The notes under the pieces were generated by a model. It saw only the letters and a program-made list of their open reading frames with translations. It was not told the DNA's origin and did not search any database. The position numbers and the translations under genes are program-made. Positions 59,306-64,000 of a DNA stretch of 64,000 nt are shown one piece after another. Location of the stretch: assembly GCA_965231925.1 (NCBI GenBank), contig OZ246894.1:4216001-4280000 (forward strand), given 5' to 3'. This DNA is from Poriferisodalis sp965231925. GTDB taxonomy: Bacteria > Actinomycetota > Acidimicrobiia > Acidimicrobiales > Poriferisodalaceae. The first letter of the stretch is position 1. Every line of letters begins with the position of its first letter.

Positions 59306-60544
59306 ATGCATATCGACGACCTGGTGCCTGCACGCGAACTGCGTGCGGCCATTCGTGACGGACTGGTGCGCGAACGCTGTCATGAAAGTCTGCGCATTCT
59401 GAACTACACGAAGAAGTGCCAAGCCGACGCTGCATGGACCGAGGTCACGATGACCTGTCGCGGACTCGTCGTCGACGGAGACGGTCGGGTTGTAGCCCGC
59501 CCGTTTCCGAAGTTCTTCTATCCCGGGGAACCTGCCGCATCGACGGTCCCCGACACCTCGGAGGGTCGCTGGGCGATGCGAGTCTGCGAGAAGCTCGACG
59601 GGGTGCTCGGCATCGGCTATGTCGCGCCCGACGGCAGTTCGCGCCTGTGCACCCGCGGGTCGCTGACGTCCACGCAAGGCGCCGAAGCGAACCGGATCCT
59701 CGGCGAGAGGTACTCCGATGCGATGTTCCCACGCGGAATCACTCCGCTATTCGAGATCATCAGCCCTGCGTGTCGCATCATCGTGGACTATGGCGAGTGG
59801 CGCGACCTCGTGCTCGTCGCGGCCATCGACATCGAAACCGGTGCCGACCTCGCACTCAGCGACCTGGCGAGTCACGACTTCGATTGGCCCGGGCCGATGG
59901 CGAAGGTGCATCGTCTGTCGTTCGCCGATGCGGTCACTGCGACGAAGCAGGGAAATCGGGGGCAAGATTCAGAGGGGTTCGTGGTGTGCTTCGACCCGGT
60001 GGGTCGAAGGGAGCCGTCACTGCGCTTCAAGCTGAAGCACGCCGACTACCTACGGATGCATGCCGCGCGCTTCCACCTCACGAGTCGCAAGGTTTGGGAA
60101 CTCGCCGCCGCGGACGCGCTGACGGCGGCGGGCATGAGCAACCCTGCCTCACTGGTCAAGGCCTTGAGGGTTTCACCCGAGACTGCAGTCGAATTTGTCG
60201 ACGCCGGTGGCGGTCTGGTCGACGTGCTGCTGGACCTGCTTGACGATCGGCTGCGCGCAGATGTCAAGAAGCTCGCTGAGCGCCTGGCCACCGATGCCGG
60301 CGCACAACTAGAGCTCTATCGCGAGCTCATGGCCGGGGAGCTCGCCGGCCTAGTCGACGATCCACGCAGCTTCGCTTTGGCTGCTCAGCAGGTTGCAGCA
60401 AGGAACAGCATCTCCGCGCATCCCCTGTACAAGTTGCGCACCGGCCGCTCCGCCGATGCGCTCGCCCAGATCTGGTCCGACCTGCGCAGCACCACCGACT
60501 CCGACCCGATACAGGACTCGCCGCCCGGAGCAGACGCCGAGTAG
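59306..60544 (+). CDS. T4 RNA ligase 1-like RNA ligase
   Basis: A 412-residue nucleotidyltransferase. Start at ATG 59306 gives the usual N-terminus. Motifs: CRGLVVDGDGRVVARPFPKF-FYPGE (51-75), motif I K96-L-D-G (nucleotidyl lysine) in CEKLDGVLGIGY, R117-G-S, motif III LFEIISP (148-154), motif IV EGFVV (223-227) and motif V FKLKHADYLR (K242/K244). It seals 5'-phosphate and 3'-hydroxyl RNA ends, as in repair of cleaved tRNA. Next to a VapC RNase. Confidence 0.85.
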   Translation: MHIDDLVPARELRAAIRDGLVRERCHESLRILNYTKKCQADAAWTEVTMTCRGLVVDGDGRVVARPFPKFFYPGEPAASTVPDTSEGRWAMRVCEKLDGVLGIGYVAPDGSSRLCTRGSLTSTQGAEANRILGERYSDAMFPRGITPLFEIISPACRIIVDYGEWRDLVLVAAIDIETGADLALSDLASHDFDWPGPMAKVHRLSFADAVTATKQGNRGQDSEGFVVCFDPVGRREPSLRFKLKHADYLRMHAARFHLTSRKVWELAAADALTAAGMSNPASLVKALRVSPETAVEFVDAGGGLVDVLLDLLDDRLRADVKKLAERLATDAGAQLELYRELMAGELAGLVDDPRSFALAAQQVAARNSISAHPLYKLRTGRSADALAQIWSDLRSTTDSDPIQDSPPGADAE

Positions 60545-60558
60545 CCCAGCCTCGGACG

Positions 60559-60648
60559 TCACGCCTTGAGAGGGGTGAGGGTAATTTCGATTTGATATCC
60601 GAGGCCAGCGAAGTACCGAGCCAACGTGCTGAGCTTGGCATCAAGCAT
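60559..60648 (-). pseudogene. C-terminal remnant of an HTH antitoxin
   Basis: ATG 60648 to TGA 60559 encodes MLDAKLSTLARYFAGLGYQI, then EITLTPLKA. The (L)-S-T-LARY-x-x-x-LGY-x-I-E-I-x-L-x-P pattern is the C-terminal end of Xre/HigA-type antitoxins, with the HTH itself missing. Lies 10 bp downstream of the mdh stop on the same strand. Confidence 0.45.
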
Positions 60649-60657
60649 GCCTCTCGG

Positions 60658-61647
60658 TCAGCCGAGGAGGCCCATACCTCCTACGGTGTCGCGCTCTTCG
60701 ACGAGCTCGGCCCAGGAGGCCTCGATGCGGGAGCGGCTGAAGTCGTCGAGCTCGAGGCCGGTCACGACGTGGTACTGGCCGCCTGAGACCGTGACGGGAT
60801 ACGAGGTGATGATGCCCTCGGGGGCGCCGTAGTCGCCGGTGGAACCGATGCCCATCGACACCCAGTCGCCGCCGGGGGTGTCCGAGGACCAGTCGCGCAT
60901 GTGATCCACCGCCGCCGACGCTGCCGAGGCCGCTGAGGACGCTCCCCTCGCGGTGATGATGGCTGCGCCGCGTTGCTGCACCGTGGGGATGAAGTCGTCT
61001 TCCAGCCATGCCTGGTCGTCCACCAGCGCCGCCGCGTTATGGCCGCCGACTTCGGCGTGGAAGATGTCCGGATACTGGGTGGCGGAGTGGTTGCCCCAGA
61101 TCGTCATGCGGGTCACGTCGTTCACGGACACGGCGGCCTTGCTGGCCAGCTGCGCAATGGCCCGGTTGTGGTCCAGCCGGGTCATGGCCGTGAACTGCCC
61201 GTCGGCGATGTTGGCCGCGTTGCGCATGGCGATCAGGCAGTTGGTGTTGGCCGGGTTGCCCACCACCAGCACCCGCACGCTGGGGTTGGCCGAGTCGCTG
61301 AGCGCCTTGCCCTGCACAGTGAAGATGCCGCCGTTGGCCTCCAGCAGATCGCTGCGCTCCATGCCCGCCTTGCGCGGCATCGAACCCACCAGCAACGCGT
61401 AGTCGGCACCTTCGAACGCCTCGTTCGGGTCCGAGGTACCGGTGCGGGACGCCAGCAGCGGGAAGGCGCAGTCGTCGAGCTCCATCATCACGCCCTCGAG
61501 CGCGCCCATAGCCGGGGGAATCTCCAGCATCCGCAGCTCGACTGGCTGGTCTGGGCCGAGCATGGCTCCCGAAGCGATCCGGAACAGCAGGCTGTAGCCG
61601 ATCTGGCCCGCGGCCCCGGTGACAGCAACTCGTACGGGATCGTTCAC
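60658..61647 (-). CDS. mdh: Malate dehydrogenase
   Basis: A 329-residue NAD-dependent malate dehydrogenase of the cytosolic/actinobacterial type. VAVTGAAGQIGYSLLFRIAS (NAD site), ALLVGSMPRKAGMERSDLLE (substrate-binding loop with R), VLVVGNPANTNCLIAM, and IWGNHSATQYPD (catalytic His). Interconverts malate and oxaloacetate in the TCA cycle. Single transcription unit, 132 bp upstream of folD's 3' end. Confidence 0.95.
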   Translation of the reverse strand: MNDPVRVAVTGAAGQIGYSLLFRIASGAMLGPDQPVELRMLEIPPAMGALEGVMMELDDCAFPLLASRTGTSDPNEAFEGADYALLVGSMPRKAGMERSDLLEANGGIFTVQGKALSDSANPSVRVLVVGNPANTNCLIAMRNAANIADGQFTAMTRLDHNRAIAQLASKAAVSVNDVTRMTIWGNHSATQYPDIFHAEVGGHNAAALVDDQAWLEDDFIPTVQQRGAAIITARGASSAASAASAAVDHMRDWSSDTPGGDWVSMGIGSTGDYGAPEGIITSYPVTVSGGQYHVVTGLELDDFSRSRIEASWAELVEERDTVGGMGLLG

Positions 61648-61779
61648 TGTTCTCTCCTGGTTCGACGCGCCGGGCAGGTGCCCCGGCTGCGGGCGTTTCT
61701 AGCGCGGCAATGCGGCAACTGCACTCGCGTTGCCGTCGCGTCGATCGAGCAACTTCGGACGGCTGAATGCGGCCGCGCG

Positions 61780-62625
61780 TCAGCCGGATGCAGCGGCGGC
61801 GTCGACGGTGTTGGCCAGCAGCATGGCGCGTGTCATCGGGCCCACGCCGCCGAGGCGGGGGGTCACCCAGCCGGCGACGTCGCCGACCGACTCGTCCACG
61901 TCGGACAGAATCTTGCGGCCTTCACGGGTGATGCCGCCGCCGACCACCGCTGCGCCGGGTTTCACCATGTCGGGCGTGACCAAGCCGGGCGCGCCGGCCG
62001 CGGCGATGACGATGTCGGCCTGGCGGGTGTAAGCGCCCAGATCGGCCACGCCGGTGTGCACGACGGTCACGGCCGCGTTGGCGACCGGTCGCTTCAGCGC
62101 CATCAGCAGCGCCATCGGGCGGCCGATCGTGAGGCCGCGGCCCACGACGACCACGTGACGACCCTCCACCGGCACGCCGTAGTGCTCGAGCATGACCTGG
62201 ATGCCACGGGGCGTACAGGGCAGCGGACCGTCCACGCCCATCACGAGCCGGCCCAGATTCACCGGGTGCAAGCCGTCGGCGTCCTTGTCGGGGTCGATGG
62301 CCAGCAGTGCCGCTTCCTCGTTGAGCTGGCGCGGCAGCGGCAGTTGGACGATGTAGGCGTGCACTGCGGGGTCGGCGTTGAAGCGCTCGATGACCGCATC
62401 CAGTTCAGCCTGGGTGATGTCGGCGGAAAGCTCTTCGTGAATCGAGGAAATGCCCACTTCGCTGCAGTCACGGATCTTGGCGCCCACATAGCTGTGCGAC
62501 GCCGGATCGTCACCGACGAGGATCGTGCCGAGCCCCGGCGCCAGGCCCTCCTGGGCAATCCGGATTCGAAGGTCGTCCTTGATCTGTTCGGCCAGCGCCT
62601 GGCCGTCCAAAAGCACCGCAGTCAC
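61780..62625 (-). CDS. folD: Methylenetetrahydrofolate dehydrogenase/cyclohydrolase
   Basis: A 281-residue FolD. Seen: GLGTILVGDDPASHSYVGAK (catalytic K and Y nearby), VQLPLPRQLNEEAALLAIDP, P-C-TPRGIQVMLEHY, VVVVGRGLTIGRPMALLM (NADP site; usual S replaced by L) and PGLVTPDMVKPGAAVVGGGI. It makes 10-formyl-THF, the donor used by PurN and PurH encoded 6-7 kb away. Same strand as mdh and the reductase. Confidence 0.95.
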   Translation of the reverse strand: MTAVLLDGQALAEQIKDDLRIRIAQEGLAPGLGTILVGDDPASHSYVGAKIRDCSEVGISSIHEELSADITQAELDAVIERFNADPAVHAYIVQLPLPRQLNEEAALLAIDPDKDADGLHPVNLGRLVMGVDGPLPCTPRGIQVMLEHYGVPVEGRHVVVVGRGLTIGRPMALLMALKRPVANAAVTVVHTGVADLGAYTRQADIVIAAAGAPGLVTPDMVKPGAAVVGGGITREGRKILSDVDESVGDVAGWVTPRLGGVGPMTRAMLLANTVDAAAASG

Positions 62626-62665
62626 GGGAGGTCACCGTAGTGGCGCTGCGCTGGGACTCTTGCCC

Positions 62666-63946
62666 TCAAGCGTCGTCAGTCGAGGTTGACTCAGCCGCAG
62701 CAGCCCTGCGGGAGGCAGAAGTACGAGCGGTGCGGCGCTGATGCAGGCGTCGCAGCGCGGGCGAGGCGGCGGCGAGGGTGCGGTCGGCGGCAGCGAGGAC
62801 CCGCCCCGCCGTGCCGGGTGTCTCATTGTCGATGAGGTTGCCCATCACCTGCAAGGTGAGGCGGGCGATGGCGTCGGTGCCGACCGCCATTCGCAGGCCT
62901 GCACGCAGGATGCGCGGATGGCCGATGAGGAACGAGAACCGCCGGCCGGTGCGCAGGAACGCATCGAACTTCTCGGCGACGATGCGGTCATAGGAGTCCG
63001 CAACGGCGGTCGGGTCCTGCGCGAACAGGTCGGCGACGAGGATGCCGGTCTCGAGGCCGTAGTCGATGCCCTCGCCGTTCATCGGGTTGATCAGCCCTGC
63101 TGCGTCGCCGATGGCCACCCATCCGGGGCCGTGGCGTTTGGTGGCGCTCATCGGCAGACGCCACGCACGCGGGCGTTCGAGGTAGGGGCCGAGCTGCCAG
63201 CTCTCGGCCACCAGGTCCCGGTAGCTGTCGCAGAGCCGGTTCAGGTTCAGATTCGCGAAGCCCTTCATGGTGTTGAGGGCCCCGACGCCGATATTGACTG
63301 TGCCGTCGCCGGCGGGGAACAGCCAGCCGTAGCCGGGCACCGCGGTGCCCTCGGAGTCACTCAACGTCAAGCAGGCTTCGAGGTACTCCTCGGCGTGGCG
63401 AGGCGTCTCGGCATAGGTGCGGATGGCGAGGCCGAACGGCTCTTGGGGATCCCGCAGCGCGCCGAGCATGCGGGCGGCCTGGCCCTGGGCACCGGCGGCC
63501 AGCACCACGAGATCGGCAGTCCAGCGCTCGCCGCCGGCGATGACCCCCACCGCTGCGCCGTCTTCGAGGATCGGCATCGCCTCGGTGCCGAAGCAGAGCT
63601 CGGCTCCCGCAGAAGCAGCACCGTCGCACAGCGCGCTGTCCAGCCGGCGCCGGGGCCACACCGCCCCGTAGGGCCCGAACTGCCCGTTCGCCGGCCACTC
63701 GAGCTCGCGAACCTGCCGTCCGGCGATCATCCGCAGCCCGGCAATGCGGTGCGCCTCGTCGAGCGAGACGCCGAGCTCGTCGAGCGCTGCGACCGCGCGG
63801 GGCGTCAGGCCGTCGCCGCAGACCTTGTCGCGTCCGGCGGGGGCCTTCTCGAACGCCGTCACCTTGATGCCCGCACCCGCGGCTCGCATGGCCGCCGCCG
63901 CGCCGGCGGGACCGGCCCCGATCACGATCATGTCCCGGTGCGGCAC
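62666..63946 (-). CDS. Geranylgeranyl reductase family flavoprotein
   Basis: A 426-residue FAD protein. N-terminal dinucleotide site IVIGAGPAGAAAAMRAAGAG, KVCGDGLTPRAVAALDELG, the second FAD motif VAIGDAAGLINPMNGEGIDY, plus PGYGWLFPAGDGTVNIGVGA typical of the geranylgeranyl reductase/ChlP-like group. Reduces isoprenoid chains of quinones or lipids with NAD(P)H or ferredoxin. Ala/Ser/Thr-rich C-terminal tail. The remaining 54 bp of the window upstream carry nothing recognisable. Confidence 0.9.
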   Translation of the reverse strand: MPHRDMIVIGAGPAGAAAAMRAAGAGIKVTAFEKAPAGRDKVCGDGLTPRAVAALDELGVSLDEAHRIAGLRMIAGRQVRELEWPANGQFGPYGAVWPRRRLDSALCDGAASAGAELCFGTEAMPILEDGAAVGVIAGGERWTADLVVLAAGAQGQAARMLGALRDPQEPFGLAIRTYAETPRHAEEYLEACLTLSDSEGTAVPGYGWLFPAGDGTVNIGVGALNTMKGFANLNLNRLCDSYRDLVAESWQLGPYLERPRAWRLPMSATKRHGPGWVAIGDAAGLINPMNGEGIDYGLETGILVADLFAQDPTAVADSYDRIVAEKFDAFLRTGRRFSFLIGHPRILRAGLRMAVGTDAIARLTLQVMGNLIDNETPGTAGRVLAAADRTLAAASPALRRLHQRRTARTSASRRAAAAESTSTDDA

Positions 63947-64000
63947 TGCTACAGCCTGCCGATCCCGACGCCGGATCGCTCAGACCGCTGGGGCGGATAT

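Noticed and set aside
60973..62640. Plus-strand ORF of 555 codons
   Set aside because: Runs antisense through mdh and folD; composition is that of a shadow frame.

Overview
The window is GC-rich DNA from a bacterium, most likely an actinobacterium of the Acidimicrobiia or a near relative. The case rests on two F420-type luciferase-like monooxygenases, a DUF222/HNH protein, a UPF0182 protein, a geranylgeranyl-reductase-type flavoprotein, many GTG starts and dense 4-bp ATGA/GTGA gene overlaps. No rRNA is present; the one RNA gene seen is an initiator tRNA-fMet (48512-48588, minus strand). The assignment is inference; nothing was searched.

1-23 kb is a defence and toxin-antitoxin island in visible decay. 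It holds the N-terminus of an McrA/EVE-type HNH nuclease; a frameshifted DUF4268 gene with a second, more eroded copy near 18 kb; a broken PIN gene; a TIGR04255 / HTH / unknown operon; and a three-gene minus-strand unit encoding DUF6361, a phospholipase D-fold protein and a 1116-residue SNF2-like helicase (12678-6193), a good candidate anti-phage system with a DISARM-like helicase+PLD core. Further along are a 'mobile mystery protein' A/B (Xre + Fic) cassette, a DUF433/DUF5615 pair reduced to remnants, a HEPN-like ORF, an ImmA/IrrE-PIN-small-ORF operon, a NYN nuclease and a truncated toxin with its antitoxin.

The most striking feature is a pair of nearly identical AhpD/carboxymuconolactone-decarboxylase-like genes (12900-13448 and 20440-20988). 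In each an in-frame TGA replaces the second cysteine of the CxxC peroxidase motif (C-H-Y-U...HH), and a perfect hairpin with a GGTCT loop starts 13 nt after the TGA. These read as two selenoproteins with bacterial SECIS elements, not as four short ORFs. Short degenerate pieces of the same 3' end lie at 14685 and 16813, so the A/B cassette sits between two copies of that 3' end.

24-38 kb is metabolic. A ProV-ProW-ProX-type betaine/proline-class ABC transporter (ProW with a long extra membrane domain) is followed by an operon of a 571-aa unknown, an M19-type dipeptidase and a DUF3726-like protein. A convergent five-gene minus-strand operon (AMP-ligase, alpha/beta hydrolase, F420-type oxidoreductase, SDR, amidase) diverges from a TetR regulator, as expected for an inducible catabolic cluster.

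38-51 kb is mixed accessory DNA: dienelactone hydrolase, SRPBCC protein, a small protein plus retropepsin-like protease, a Panacea-domain protein, a second mobile mystery A with a stump of B, PP2C phosphatase, superinfection-immunity-like protein, DUF222/HNH protein, an internally deleted sulfatase, a Gfo/Idh/MocA oxidoreductase and a Fic protein. 51-64 kb is core genome (UPF0182, purN-purH, dacB-type carboxypeptidase, mdh, folD, geranylgeranyl reductase family), interrupted by a VapBC pair next to a T4 Rnl1-like RNA ligase. Start codons, frameshifts and remnants were read by eye.
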